This document shows, one piece after another, positions 1 through 8,293 of a stretch of 64,000 nucleotides of DNA. Every line of letters starts with the position of its first letter. Positions within the stretch are counted from its first letter, which is position 1. The DNA comes from Cupriavidus sp. 2SB. Lineage in GTDB: Bacteria; Pseudomonadota; Gammaproteobacteria; Burkholderiales; Burkholderiaceae. The notes beneath the pieces were generated by a model, which had not been told where the DNA came from, made no database searches, and saw only the letters and a list, made by a program, of their open reading frames with translations. The position numbers and the translations under genes are program-made. The stretch spans positions 23,168 to 87,167 of the forward strand of contig NZ_SCMX01000024.1 of NCBI RefSeq assembly GCF_005503625.1, given 5' to 3'.

Positions 1-990
1 ACCGAAGCCTTCGATTTCCGCGGCAACCGGTGGCTCGTGCAGGTTGGAGATCACTGGTACGGATACCGGAATCTGGTGCGCCGGGCCGCTCATTGGGCCG
101 GGCTGCCGGAGATCCGTGATACGAACCTCACCGAACCACAGGGTGGCCTCTGGCGCGATCGGCTGCGCGAGCTGGGCTTTCGCCTCAGCGTGGAGGAGCG
201 CGAAGGGCCTGCGATCGCGCCCCGCGCTGAAGCCACCGCCGAAGACCTGACAGTGGACGCCGTGCGCGCCGGCGCCGCGGCCTGGGATGCCAAGGACGCC
301 GCATTCCAGCAGGCGCATGCCTCCACGGGCTACAACGTCTGGATCGACGGCGAGCCCTATCCGCCCAAGGCGATCGGGCTGCTGGCCGCCGAATCGCTGG
401 GCCTGGCGCCGCCCACCGGATACGGCTACGGCACCATGAACGGGCCGTGGTATCAGAAGCTGGCTGCGCTCGGATTTCCGGTCCTGCGCAAGGGCGAGAC
501 GCCGGCTGGCGACGGGGATCGGGAAAGCCGAGCCGCCGCGGACGTCGAAGCGGTCAAGGCTGACCGGGCGCTGGACGCCACCACAAAGCAGCGCCTGGTA
601 GACGCACGCTTGGGCCAAGGACGCTTTCGCAGCCAGCTTGAGGGCCATTGGGATGCAGCGTGCGCCGTGACGGGCGTGCGGGTCCGCGCGGTGCTGCGAG
701 CCAGCCACATCCAGCCGTGGGCCACCAGCAACAATGACGACCGCCTGGACCCACACAACGGCCTGCTGCTGGTGGCCAACCTCGATGCGCTGTTCGACCG
801 TGGACTGATCAGCTTCGCAGACGACGGCACGTTGCTGGTCGGCAAGGGACTGCCAGACGATGCCGTGCGCGAGCTCGGCCTGGGTCAGCTGCGCCTGCGG
901 GATGACGCCAAGGGGGATGCTGCCCGGCGTGCCGCATTCTTGGCCGTGCACCGGGCCAAGTACCGCTACGACGATGCCGCATCAGCCTGA
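1..990 (+). CDS. HNH endonuclease, McrA-like, 5' truncated by window edge
   Basis: The frame is open from base 1, so the true start lies outside the window; 329 residues are visible. The C-terminal half is an HNH_2-type nuclease: CAVTG at about 221-225, SHIQPW at 235-240 and HNGLLL at 252-257. The usual histidine of the LHxLFD segment is replaced by Asp (LDALFD, about 261-266), which may weaken metal binding. Upstream are two related modules ending in LRELGF and LAALGF; the second contains GEPYPPKAIG and resembles the head domain of ScoMcrA-type nucleases that sense modified DNA. A role in type IV-like restriction or element defence is inferred. The recombinase gene overlaps its 3' end. Confidence 0.72.
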   Translation, partial: TEAFDFRGNRWLVQVGDHWYGYRNLVRRAAHWAGLPEIRDTNLTEPQGGLWRDRLRELGFRLSVEEREGPAIAPRAEATAEDLTVDAVRAGAAAWDAKDAAFQQAHASTGYNVWIDGEPYPPKAIGLLAAESLGLAPPTGYGYGTMNGPWYQKLAALGFPVLRKGETPAGDGDRESRAAADVEAVKADRALDATTKQRLVDARLGQGRFRSQLEGHWDAACAVTGVRVRAVLRASHIQPWATSNNDDRLDPHNGLLLVANLDALFDRGLISFADDGTLLVGKGLPDDAVRELGLGQLRLRDDAKGDAARRAAFLAVHRAKYRYDDAASA

Positions 991-3154
991 ACCGGCCATG
1001 GGCACCGCCGCCATCGAGGACCTGGAAACAGCCCCGTCCAAGCGAAGCCCGCGCCGGCGGCGGCGCTCCGTCACGCGTCGGCAGCTGCATCGCGGGCATT
1101 TCGGATTCCTGCGGGCCATCATTCAGGGGCTGCACGCACGGGCCATGTGGGAACGGTACCTGATGGAAGAGGGCGAAATCGAGGCCGATCAGGAACTGCT
1201 CGCACGCTCCCCGGAGGTTGAGGAGGCCGACTGCGACACCGATCCCGCCGCGCACGCCTTCGCCGCCCATCCCAAGGTCCGCCGGGTCACGGCGTGGCTG
1301 CGCAGCGAGCTCGTCGCCGCCGCGACCCGGGCCCAGCGCCCCGGTACCGCTCGCCGCCTGAAGCTGGAGGCCAAGGACCTCCGGAGGCTCGGCCAGAAGG
1401 GGCTGGGCCTGCCGTCGCTCGAGGAGTTTGTGGCCGAGACCGGCATGGACGGCTTTGGCGAGTCCGAGCAGCTGGCCGCCTACGAGGAGCGCTACGGCAA
1501 CGCCCTGAAGCGGGAGTCCAAGCGTGCCCGGATGATGCGTCGCCAGCTCGAGGCCATCGACTGGCTCGAGGAACGGTACGCCCAGCCCGTCCTCACGGGC
1601 GACGCCTGCCGCGCGTGGCTGGCGGAACCCCTCGCGGAGCGGCTGGAGGCGGCCGGCGTCCGGACGCTGGAAGATCTGCTCGATCGCATCGACGGCCTGG
1701 GCGCCGCCTGGGCGCGCGGCCTGCCGGCGATCGGCGCCGGCAAGGCGAGGGCAATCGAAGCTTTCCTGGCCACCCACGCGGAGACGCTGCGCCGGTCGGT
1801 CGGCAACCACGTGACCGTCCCGCGCCGCAAGCGCTACGCGCACGAGTTAGCCATGGTCGTCCCCCGCGGCAAGGAAAACGCTCTGGTCCCGCTCGACAAG
1901 CTTGTGCTGCCCGCCCATCTGGACGGTCGGGACGGCGCCTACCGCCTGCCGCAGGCCCGCTGCCTAATCAACGCCCACAACGACTACGAGGCGGTGCTGT
2001 CCTGGCTGCGCTCCAAACCCGGCCTGGCGCCGGACCAGATCTTGGGCCTGCGGGAAAAGCGCAAGGATGTCGGCACGGGGCAGGGGCCTTATGACTGGCT
2101 GCACTACCTGTCAAACACCCAGCGCGCGTACCGGAAGGAAGCGGAGCGCTTCCTGCTGTGGTCGATGCTGGCCAGGGGAAAGCCCTTGTCCTCCATGGAC
2201 ACGGATGACTGCATGGCGTACCGGGACTTTCTGGCCGACCCGCCGGAGGAATGGTGCGGCCCGCGCTCGCGGGAGCGTTGGACACCCCTCTGGCGGCCCT
2301 TCGAGGGACCGTTGAATCCCCGCGCCCAGGGCTATGCGATCGGCGTCCTAGCCAACCTGTATGCCTACCTCAACGCCAAGAACTACCTGGCCGGCAACCC
2401 GTGGCAGGGCATCCACGTGCCGACCAGCGCCAAACCGGAGCTGGACGTAGGCCGAAGCCTGACCGAGGACCAGTGGACCTTTGTCAAAGGATGTCTCGCT
2501 CGCCTGCCGGCTACGTCCATCCATCGGCGGCTGCAGGTTGCCTTGCCGCTGCTGTACTCGACCGGCCTGCGCCTGTCGGAGGTGGTCGCCGCCAGAACAG
2601 ACGACCTGGAGTGGGTCTGCCTGGCCCAGCCCGGTACCGGCGATCGAGAGGAGGGCTGGTGGCTCAGCGTGATCGGCAAGGGGAACAAGCTGCGCCGCGT
2701 TCCGGTACCGGATGCCACGGTCGAGACGTTGGGCAAATACTTGGAATCCCGGGGGTTCGACCCTGATCCAGCCCGGTGCCGCGGTGTGGCGCTGCTGGGC
2801 CACGCAACCGACCAAGCGGAACGGGCAGGGGGGTGGGCCAAGGTAGACACGGCCCCCGCCGAGGCGGGATTGGCGGCGACCACGTTGTACCGGCAGATCA
2901 AGCGGTTCTTCCAGGCGTGTGCACTGGAGCTGGAAGCGGTCGACCCCCGGGGCGCCACCCGCCTGGCCGCGGCCAGCACACATTGGATGCGACACACCCA
3001 TATTTCCCATGCGCTGGCTGCCGGCGCACCACTCGAGACAGTCAAGCAGAACGCGGGCCACGCTTCGCTCGATACCACCACCCGGTACGTCACTACCGAG
3101 GATGCGCGGCGTATGGCGGCAATGAAACGCTTCTTTGAAGGAGACAATGCATGA
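974..3154 (+). CDS. Tyrosine recombinase with DUF3701 N-terminal domain
   Basis: A 726-residue site-specific integrase. The N-terminal third matches the DUF3701 pattern (LPSLEEFV, YEERYG, RQLEAIDWLEE, then a helix-hairpin-helix-like LPAIGAGKARAIEAFL). The C-terminal catalytic domain has the full set: Arg in TGLRLSE (about 533), Lys in GKGNK (about 569), HWMRH (about 670-674), GHA (about 696) and the nucleophile Tyr in TTRYV (about 705). ATG 974 overlaps the HNH gene by 17 bp; ATG 998 is equally possible and neither has a clear ribosome binding site. Its stop overlaps the next start as ATGA, so the three genes are probably one transcript and part of a mobile element. The target site is not visible. 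Confidence 0.9.
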   Translation: MPHQPEPAMGTAAIEDLETAPSKRSPRRRRRSVTRRQLHRGHFGFLRAIIQGLHARAMWERYLMEEGEIEADQELLARSPEVEEADCDTDPAAHAFAAHPKVRRVTAWLRSELVAAATRAQRPGTARRLKLEAKDLRRLGQKGLGLPSLEEFVAETGMDGFGESEQLAAYEERYGNALKRESKRARMMRRQLEAIDWLEERYAQPVLTGDACRAWLAEPLAERLEAAGVRTLEDLLDRIDGLGAAWARGLPAIGAGKARAIEAFLATHAETLRRSVGNHVTVPRRKRYAHELAMVVPRGKENALVPLDKLVLPAHLDGRDGAYRLPQARCLINAHNDYEAVLSWLRSKPGLAPDQILGLREKRKDVGTGQGPYDWLHYLSNTQRAYRKEAERFLLWSMLARGKPLSSMDTDDCMAYRDFLADPPEEWCGPRSRERWTPLWRPFEGPLNPRAQGYAIGVLANLYAYLNAKNYLAGNPWQGIHVPTSAKPELDVGRSLTEDQWTFVKGCLARLPATSIHRRLQVALPLLYSTGLRLSEVVAARTDDLEWVCLAQPGTGDREEGWWLSVIGKGNKLRRVPVPDATVETLGKYLESRGFDPDPARCRGVALLGHATDQAERAGGWAKVDTAPAEAGLAATTLYRQIKRFFQACALELEAVDPRGATRLAAASTHWMRHTHISHALAAGAPLETVKQNAGHASLDTTTRYVTTEDARRMAAMKRFFEGDNA

Positions 3155-3678
3155 CCCTGCTCCTGAACAACCAGCAGATGCGGTTCCTCCAGGCCATGGA
3201 TGACGTCGGTGTGAAGTATCTGGTGATTGGCGGCTGGGCGTTGCGAGCTCACGGCGTCAATCGTCGAACCCATGACCTCGACGTGTGGGTGAGTCGATCA
3301 GGTGACAATCCAGAGCGGATTCACAAAGTTTTATGCGGCATGTGCGGGCCAGGTGCAGATCGTTTCCTGGGGCCGCTACACGAACCTTTGAAACGGCTGG
3401 CGATGCCTGACGCGGCAAATCCTGAGATCGACATCCTGACTTCCATCGGCGAGCTGGATTTCGATGCTGTCTACGCCGCAAGCAATATGGCAAACATCGG
3501 GACTATGCCGCTCCGCGTACCCAGTGCCGCCGATCTATTGCGAACGAAACAAGTCGCAATTGCCTCGACGCAGGAGCGTATCGACAAAGCTGAATGGCAT
3601 GGGCAAGAGCTCCACCAGGCCGAACTGCAGATGGCGAAGGACCAGGCTGATATCAATCTCTTGCAACATAAGCTATAA
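3151..3678 (+). CDS. Nucleotidyltransferase-fold protein (AbiEii/MNT-like)
   Basis: A 175-residue protein with the signature of the nucleotidyltransferase superfamily: GGWALRAHG at about 27-35 followed by THDLDVWV at about 40-47, giving the DxD metal-binding pair, and a third acidic position in EIDIL near residue 93. The C-terminal 35 residues look like a short coiled coil. It is translationally coupled to the recombinase (ATGA). Relatives are toxins or antitoxins of type IV or MNT/HEPN-like systems, but no partner toxin is adjacent, so it may be cargo of the integrated element. The fold call is fairly firm, the substrate unknown. Confidence 0.7.
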   Translation: MTLLLNNQQMRFLQAMDDVGVKYLVIGGWALRAHGVNRRTHDLDVWVSRSGDNPERIHKVLCGMCGPGADRFLGPLHEPLKRLAMPDAANPEIDILTSIGELDFDAVYAASNMANIGTMPLRVPSAADLLRTKQVAIASTQERIDKAEWHGQELHQAELQMAKDQADINLLQHKL

Positions 3679-3847
3679 GTTCGCCACCTCGACAACGTGA
3701 ACGGTCATCCGTGTCCAGCACGCTAGAGCTTCCCCACCTCGAATAGGTAGATGGGATCGCGCACGGGCTTAGGCAAGCCGTTTACTTAGCGTGGAACCTT
3801 GCGAGGAAACCGGCTAGGATTGACCTTCTTTAACTACAGGGAAACCT

Positions 3848-4078
3848 ATGAAATACGAATACACCTTTATGGACATGACCCACGCTGTCGAGGGCGAACC
3901 CGAAACCGCCACCATGCTCCTTCAGATCACCACGGACGTGCCGGTACCTCACCTGGACAAGGGCAATACGGTGCGCCCCAAGAACGCACCAGTTGCCTGG
4001 CTCGTCGATCGAGTGTCCATGAACCTGGAAAAGCTCGGCGAAGGCGTTATCGGCATCGCCGTCTTCGTAGTTCGCTAA
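3848..4078 (+). CDS. Hypothetical protein, 76 aa
   Basis: A small soluble protein with no family recognised. It follows a purine-rich AGGGAAACCT leader and has ordinary codon usage. It lacks cysteines, signal peptide and membrane segment. It sits alone between the integrase cluster and a GNAT-like gene. Confidence 0.5.
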   Translation: MKYEYTFMDMTHAVEGEPETATMLLQITTDVPVPHLDKGNTVRPKNAPVAWLVDRVSMNLEKLGEGVIGIAVFVVR

Positions 4079-4143
4079 GTCGAAAACAACCGCTCTACCA
4101 CCACGCGGCAAGATAGGGCGGTGCTGAAGCCTCTCTCCCGATC

Positions 4144-4641
4144 ATGTCTTTTTACTCGCTCGAACTTCCCGTTTTCCAGGAGCTCGCCACCACATCATCC
4201 CCGATGCTGGTAACGGTCGACTCGCCCGAGTGGGCGAGGAACGCGTCAGAGCAATTGGGCTACTATTTCAAGCGCGAACTGGGGTTCGATTTTCCTCCGA
4301 TGGAAGCCAGCGAACGAAGGGGGCATTCCAGCTTTGCGCCATACGAGATCTACCTCTTTCACGAGACCGCGTACGACCTCCTAGAGGAAGACGGTCCCGT
4401 TTCTAATCGCGTATTCGGCGCATGTGGACTACGACACGCCACCTTCGAGAACGAAACCGAGCCCCGGTGGGAAATGCAATGGGTATGGCTGCACCCGTTT
4501 TTCCGGCATCGCGGCCACCTGGCCAAAGTCTGGCCGTTTCTCCGTCAGCGATACGGAGACTTCCTCATCCAAAGGCCGTTGTCTCCTGGCATGGAAACAT
4601 TCATCGCCAAACACGATACCGCTCACCGCCCGCTTGACTAA
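4144..4641 (+). CDS. GNAT-like acetyltransferase-fold protein
   Basis: A 165-residue protein. Its central part, RVFGACGLRH followed by WEMQWVWLHPFFRHRGHLAKVWPFL, looks like strands 4-5 of a GNAT domain, with RHRGHL in the place of the acetyl-CoA pyrophosphate loop (RxxGxG/A). The C-terminal FIQ/PLSPGMETFIAKH segment fits the last strand-helix. The classical Q/RxxGxG is only partly kept, so catalytic activity is uncertain. The gene stands alone in a region of small hypothetical genes. Confidence 0.5.
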   Translation: MSFYSLELPVFQELATTSSPMLVTVDSPEWARNASEQLGYYFKRELGFDFPPMEASERRGHSSFAPYEIYLFHETAYDLLEEDGPVSNRVFGACGLRHATFENETEPRWEMQWVWLHPFFRHRGHLAKVWPFLRQRYGDFLIQRPLSPGMETFIAKHDTAHRPLD

Positions 4642-4763
4642 GCAGCGCCCTTAACTGTGTATAAGTTCACCGGCCAGACGACGTCACGCGTTAGGAAAAC
4701 CGTCTCTTGAGGAAGAAGATCAAGGGCTGAAAATGGAGATCCAACAAACAACGGAAGCACCCA

Positions 4764-4991
4764 ATGCTCAAACGAATCAAGCGCTGGTACGTAGGTGAGT
4801 GGATTATTGAACCGGGTACCTTAGTCGGCGACACGGCGTCTCCCATCTGGCCATCAGCGTATAGGGAGTATCACTGGACTGCTAGGACAGTGCGGTTCGC
4901 CGCCAGGGCGATCAAGAGGCGGGGCGGCAACGTCCTAGTCGTCCTCAGCTGCCTCGCCTCGTGTGTGGCCATCGCCGACTACGCTTTTTAG
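4764..4991 (+). CDS. Small protein with C-terminal membrane segment
   Basis: A 75-residue protein. The N-terminal half is rich in aromatic residues (RWYVGEWIIEP, YREYHWTARTVRF); the C-terminus VLVVLSCLASCVAIADYAF is one predicted membrane helix preceded by a basic AIKRRGG stretch, so an N-in or tail-anchored topology is likely. No function is recognised. An in-frame GGAAG lies shortly upstream of the ATG. Confidence 0.5.
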   Translation: MLKRIKRWYVGEWIIEPGTLVGDTASPIWPSAYREYHWTARTVRFAARAIKRRGGNVLVVLSCLASCVAIADYAF

Positions 4992-5235
4992 TAGGCGGAC
5001 CCGCCGCTAGCCCCTCGGCCGGTCCACGGACGGCCCGGCGTCGATTGACGCTCTTCGCACTGAAATCGAGGCTTCCTTGTGCTTGTAGAAGCTTCAACTT
5101 GGACCATGAAGCCCGGCATCCTCATGTGATCTATTGTTGTTGTCTAGGCTAAGTTGAAATGTCCAAGCGGACTTCCTGATTTAGCCCCTACAAGTTGTTG
5201 GATACATAACATTTATTACGTTAAATTCGAGGACG

Positions 5236-5402
5236 AGGCCGACGTGCCAACGGCACTCTCTCGCCTGGCCGTTGCGTTTGAACCTACAATGAGCGCCACC
5301 CGCACAAAGCCCTGAAATATCGCTCACCGCGCGAGTTCAGACGGACTGCAGTGTCATCAACCTAGCGGTGTCTGCGTGTCCTGAGGTACAGGGGCAACTC
5401 CA
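5236..5402 (+). mobile_element. Remnant of an IS3-family (IS2-group) element, transposase 3' end
   Basis: This stretch matches, in reverse orientation, the terminal part of the complete IS at 54820-56149: the last codons of its transposase, the stop and the terminal repeat ending in CAACTCCA. It differs by at least one substitution and one deleted base (GAACCTACAATG versus GAACACTACAATG), so it is old and non-functional. The left boundary is blurred around 5229-5236; no opposite end was found nearby. Confidence 0.85.
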
Positions 5403-5429
5403 GTCATTCCAAACTGGTTTTTCGGACTG

Positions 5430-5561
5430 ATGATGTTGCTAGCGTTTGCACTGTGTGCATTTGGAGCGGTGCTTACCGATACCAAATCCGCCCGCATTGT
5501 TCAAAGTACCATGGCCGTGGTGGGGTTCACGGGGATTGCATGTTTTATCTTGAAGCCGTAG
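5430..5561 (+). CDS. Short hydrophobic protein, possibly a truncated membrane protein
   Basis: Beginning ATGATGTTGCTAG, the frame encodes 43 residues with two hydrophobic stretches (LLAFALCAFGAVL and MAVVGFTGIACFIL), consistent with a two-helix membrane peptide. The frame stays open back to the end of the IS remnant at 5402 (reading VIPNWFFGL before the ATG), so the IS may have removed the original N-terminus. No ribosome binding site is clear. Confidence 0.4.
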   Translation: MMLLAFALCAFGAVLTDTKSARIVQSTMAVVGFTGIACFILKP

Positions 5562-5674
5562 TGGCGGTGCAAGACCACTGCGGCTACGTCATCCAGCGCG
5601 ACCCGCGCTGACAACAACACCGGCGCATGCGCGTCCCGCACCGGCCGGCAAGCCGGAAGACACAAAGGAGCAGC

Positions 5675-5851
5675 ATGGAGTACCAGATCGTGAAGGTGGG
5701 CGAGCCAATGGGTGTGAATGCAGCTATTACCGAGTTGATGAAGCTCGTAAATGCCGCGACTGCCAACGGCTGGAAGCCTACAGGCGGCGTTTCTATCACG
5801 ATGGTTGGCGGTGTCACAGTCGGCTGCCAAGCAATGGTCCGCGAGGACTGA
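5675..5851 (+). CDS. DUF1737-like small protein
   Basis: A 58-residue protein preceded by AAAGGAGCAGC, a good ribosome binding site. The pattern MEYQIVKVGEP, then NAATANGWKPTGGVSI, matches the DUF1737 family (YkuI-like short proteins with a conserved GWxPxGGV). Function is unknown. It is followed by a rho-independent terminator at 5895-5918. Confidence 0.65.
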   Translation: MEYQIVKVGEPMGVNAAITELMKLVNAATANGWKPTGGVSITMVGGVTVGCQAMVRED

Positions 5852-5894
5852 GCAAACCGCCACAATTGACGCCAGCAGCGAGCGTCACGGTAGG

Positions 5895-5918
5895 GCCGCC
5901 CGTAAGGCGGCTTTTTTT
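5895..5918 (+). terminator. Rho-independent terminator
   Basis: GCCGCC, loop CGTAA, GGCGGC, then seven T. It closes the DUF1737-like gene. Confidence 0.85.
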
Positions 5919-6112
5919 ACGACACGCGCCCCTGCCGATAACTGTGCTTATCGGCATGGCGGCAAACACGCTTTTCCAGGCTGTGAGAGCTTATGTTAAA
6001 TAATATCTGTGCTTACGCTTTGTAGACTGCAACGCCGGTCAACGCCTTTGCCTGCATCGCCGCCTGCCACCTTTGCTCTGGGGCTGTGCGCTATTAAGCT
6101 GCCCTCCGCGGG

Positions 6113-6829
6113 TCAAGCCGGTGCACCGCCTTCAGCACCTCGGCGCTTTTGCCTTACAGGGATCTGCGGCTTCAGCTTGCCAACCTGGCCGTCGAGGATA
6201 AAGTTCCGGTGGCAGAAAGCTTCAACGATCTCCATCATCGTCGCTAGTTGCTCTGGCCGCGGCTTCCAACCCCGATGTGCTGCTGCACCGCCGGCATCGG
6301 CAAGAATAGCCAACGCCTCTTTCTCCGCCTCCCCCACTTTTCCGGAGACGTAAAGAGCGTTTAGTTTCTCTTGAAAAGTCTTAGCTGGGTCGATGCCCAA
6401 AAGCTCTGTCGCGCGGTCGAAAGCTGTTCTCATTCCTGTAGCAGAGAGAACCGGCAGATCAGCGTCCAAGCCGGAATACACCTCCTGTAGGATGCTGTGC
6501 AGGACATTGTCGATGGCGCCTAGCTCGTCCAGCCACGAAGGACGGATGCGTTTCAAGGGAGATGGCCAGTACGAATATTCGGCCTCGTAAACTTCCTGTA
6601 GATGGCCGGCGGCATCGTAGTGATAATTGACGTTCTCGGAGAAGACCTCAGCACTCTGAAAGTAAACACTGTCGCAACCCCGGCATTTCAGAATGCGATA
6701 GTCAATTTGCCCCCAGATGGGATGTTCATCGTCCTGCCATTTATGTTGATAAGTGGCGACGATCTCGGCATTCTTCCCTGCCCCGCATTCAGGACAGTGT
6801 CCCTTGATTATCGTTTCTACGACGGACAT
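6113..6829 (-). CDS. DUF4145 protein with N-terminal zinc ribbon
   Basis: A 238-residue protein. The N-terminus holds two knuckles (CPECG at about 12-16 and CRGC near 50-53), typical of a zinc ribbon. The middle (AIDNVLHSILQEVYSGL, MRTAFDRATELLGID, FQEKLNAL, LAILADAGGAAAHRGW) matches the DUF4145 domain, which is common in defence and restriction neighbourhoods as an accessory domain. It stands alone and leftward. The family call is good; its role here is unknown. Confidence 0.7.
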   Translation of the reverse strand: MSVVETIIKGHCPECGAGKNAEIVATYQHKWQDDEHPIWGQIDYRILKCRGCDSVYFQSAEVFSENVNYHYDAAGHLQEVYEAEYSYWPSPLKRIRPSWLDELGAIDNVLHSILQEVYSGLDADLPVLSATGMRTAFDRATELLGIDPAKTFQEKLNALYVSGKVGEAEKEALAILADAGGAAAHRGWKPRPEQLATMMEIVEAFCHRNFILDGQVGKLKPQIPVRQKRRGAEGGAPA

Positions 6830-6999
6830 TAGTTTTTCTCTCTAGTGTTTCTAGACGAAGCCTGGGTGCACGCGACGTTCGGATCGGCGAACATTATAGA
6901 CACCGCGTCGCACAGATCACATCCACCGTAGGACCAGCGCCGATACCGCGAGCCCTTTCAGACGCCGAAGATTCCATTATCAAGACAGCGGAGGCGATC

Positions 7000-7224
7000 A
7001 TGTCCGGAAAAAACATCCATGTAGTACCCGCCGGTGAACAAGGTTGGGCCGTCGAGGCCGCTGGGGGCGGAAGGCGTGAGACTTTTGATACACAGGAAGC
7101 CGCGATTCAGGCCGGCACCGAGCGCGCCAAGGCCGACAAGGTTGAACTGCTTATCCACGGCCGCGACGGCCAGATTCGAGAGCGCAACTCCTTCGGCAAC
7201 GACCCGCGTAATATCCCGGGCTAA
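7000..7224 (+). CDS. DUF2188 family protein
   Basis: A 74-residue protein with GGAGGCGATC before its ATG. The sequence KNIHVVPAGEQGWAVEAAGG, then TQEAAIQAGTERAKADKVELLIHGRDGQI, fits DUF2188, a small alpha/beta fold often encoded near ku/ligD and stress genes. It lies just upstream of ku. Function unknown. Confidence 0.75.
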   Translation: MSGKNIHVVPAGEQGWAVEAAGGGRRETFDTQEAAIQAGTERAKADKVELLIHGRDGQIRERNSFGNDPRNIPG

Positions 7225-7330
7225 CCTAAGCCCTTGATCAACACTTTTCTGCCGGTGAGTTCCCCGGCGGCCCGCCTCTGCGGATGCGCTACGTCGGTGG
7301 GTGGCGGGTAAGGTAATGCGCTTTTCGCCT

Positions 7331-7345
7331 ACTGTCGGCGACAGT
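7331..7345. promoter_or_regulatory. Inverted repeat ACTGTC-GGC-GACAGT upstream of ku
   Basis: A perfect 6-bp inverted repeat with a 3-bp centre, immediately before the ku start region. Its ACTGT/ACAGT arms resemble a LexA half-site but the spacing is too short for a LexA box. It may be the operator of the ku-ligD operon. Confidence 0.4.
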
Positions 7346-7390
7346 TGGATTGACTACTCTGCTGGTATCCCCCCATTTCAGGAGTGCAAG

Positions 7391-8293
7391 ATGGCTGCGC
7401 GCTCTATCGCCTCGCTGTCGATCAGCTTCGGTCTCGTTTCGATACCAGTAAAGGTGTTCTCCGCAACCGAGAGCAAAGCTGCGATCGGGTTCAACCTCCT
7501 GCACAAAGGGTGTGGATCTAGGTTGCGGCAACAGTACATCTGCCAGCGCGAAGGTGTGGTGGTCGATCGAGCTGACATGGTGAAAGGTTACGAGTTCGAG
7601 AAGGACAAGTACGTCATCTTCGAGCCCGATGAACTGAAAGCCCTCGAAGAAGCCACTCAGCACACCATCGACATCATTGCCTTCATGCCGTTGGCTGCGA
7701 TCGACCCAATCTACTACGACAAGGCGTACTACCTGGGGCCAGACAAACGCGGCGGCAAGCCTTACAGCCTGCTATCGGAAGCGCTGCGCGCGACTGGCAA
7801 ATGCGCGTTGGCTAAATGGAACTGGAAGGGCAAGCAATACATGGTGCAAATCCGCGTCGGCGACGATGGTCTGATCCTGCAGCAGCTCCTTTACGCAGAC
7901 GAAGTTCGCTCGATGGCGGATCTGCACGTTGAAACCGTCGGCGTGTCCAAGGCAGAACTTTCGCTCGCCGAACAACTGATTGAGCAAAACTCGGTCGCCG
8001 GATACGAGCCGTCCGAGTACACCGACGAGGAAAAGCAACGCATCCTCGCGCAAATCGACAAAAAGATTGCAGGCCAGGACATCACGGTGGCATCCGAAGC
8101 GCCCGGGGCCGCTACCGGCGCCGAGGTCATCGATCTGATGGATGCGCTTCGAAAGAGCATTGGCTCCACTAAGGCGGCGCCTGCCGCGAAGAGCGAGGCT
8201 AAGGAAACCACTAAGGCCCCGGCGCGTCGAAGCGCGAAGCGTGCGGAGCCCGCGCCAGTTGCACCGGCAAAGAAGACAAGGAAGCAAGCGTGA
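7391..8293 (+). CDS. ku: Ku protein, non-homologous end joining
   Basis: A 300-residue bacterial Ku homodimer subunit. The N-terminus AARSIASLSISFGLVSIPVKVFSATE is the canonical start of the Ku core, followed by the conserved CGSRLRQQYIC segment, RADMVKGYEFEKDKYV and AYYLGPDKRGGKPYSLLSEAL. The ATG at 7391 is chosen because the conserved core begins there and CAGGAG precedes it. The C-terminus is a lysine/alanine-rich tail (SAKRAEPAPVAPAKKTRKQA), typical of proteobacterial Ku and thought to aid DNA binding. It binds broken ends and recruits LigD, encoded two genes downstream. Confidence 0.95.
   Translation: MAARSIASLSISFGLVSIPVKVFSATESKAAIGFNLLHKGCGSRLRQQYICQREGVVVDRADMVKGYEFEKDKYVIFEPDELKALEEATQHTIDIIAFMPLAAIDPIYYDKAYYLGPDKRGGKPYSLLSEALRATGKCALAKWNWKGKQYMVQIRVGDDGLILQQLLYADEVRSMADLHVETVGVSKAELSLAEQLIEQNSVAGYEPSEYTDEEKQRILAQIDKKIAGQDITVASEAPGAATGAEVIDLMDALRKSIGSTKAAPAAKSEAKETTKAPARRSAKRAEPAPVAPAKKTRKQA

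Noticed and set aside
809..1843. 344-residue minus-strand open frame over the HNH/recombinase junction
   Set aside because: Antisense to two clear gene families; a by-product of high GC.
7331..7345. LexA box before ku
   Set aside because: CTGT and ACAG are only 5 bp apart rather than 8, so it does not fit the LexA consensus.
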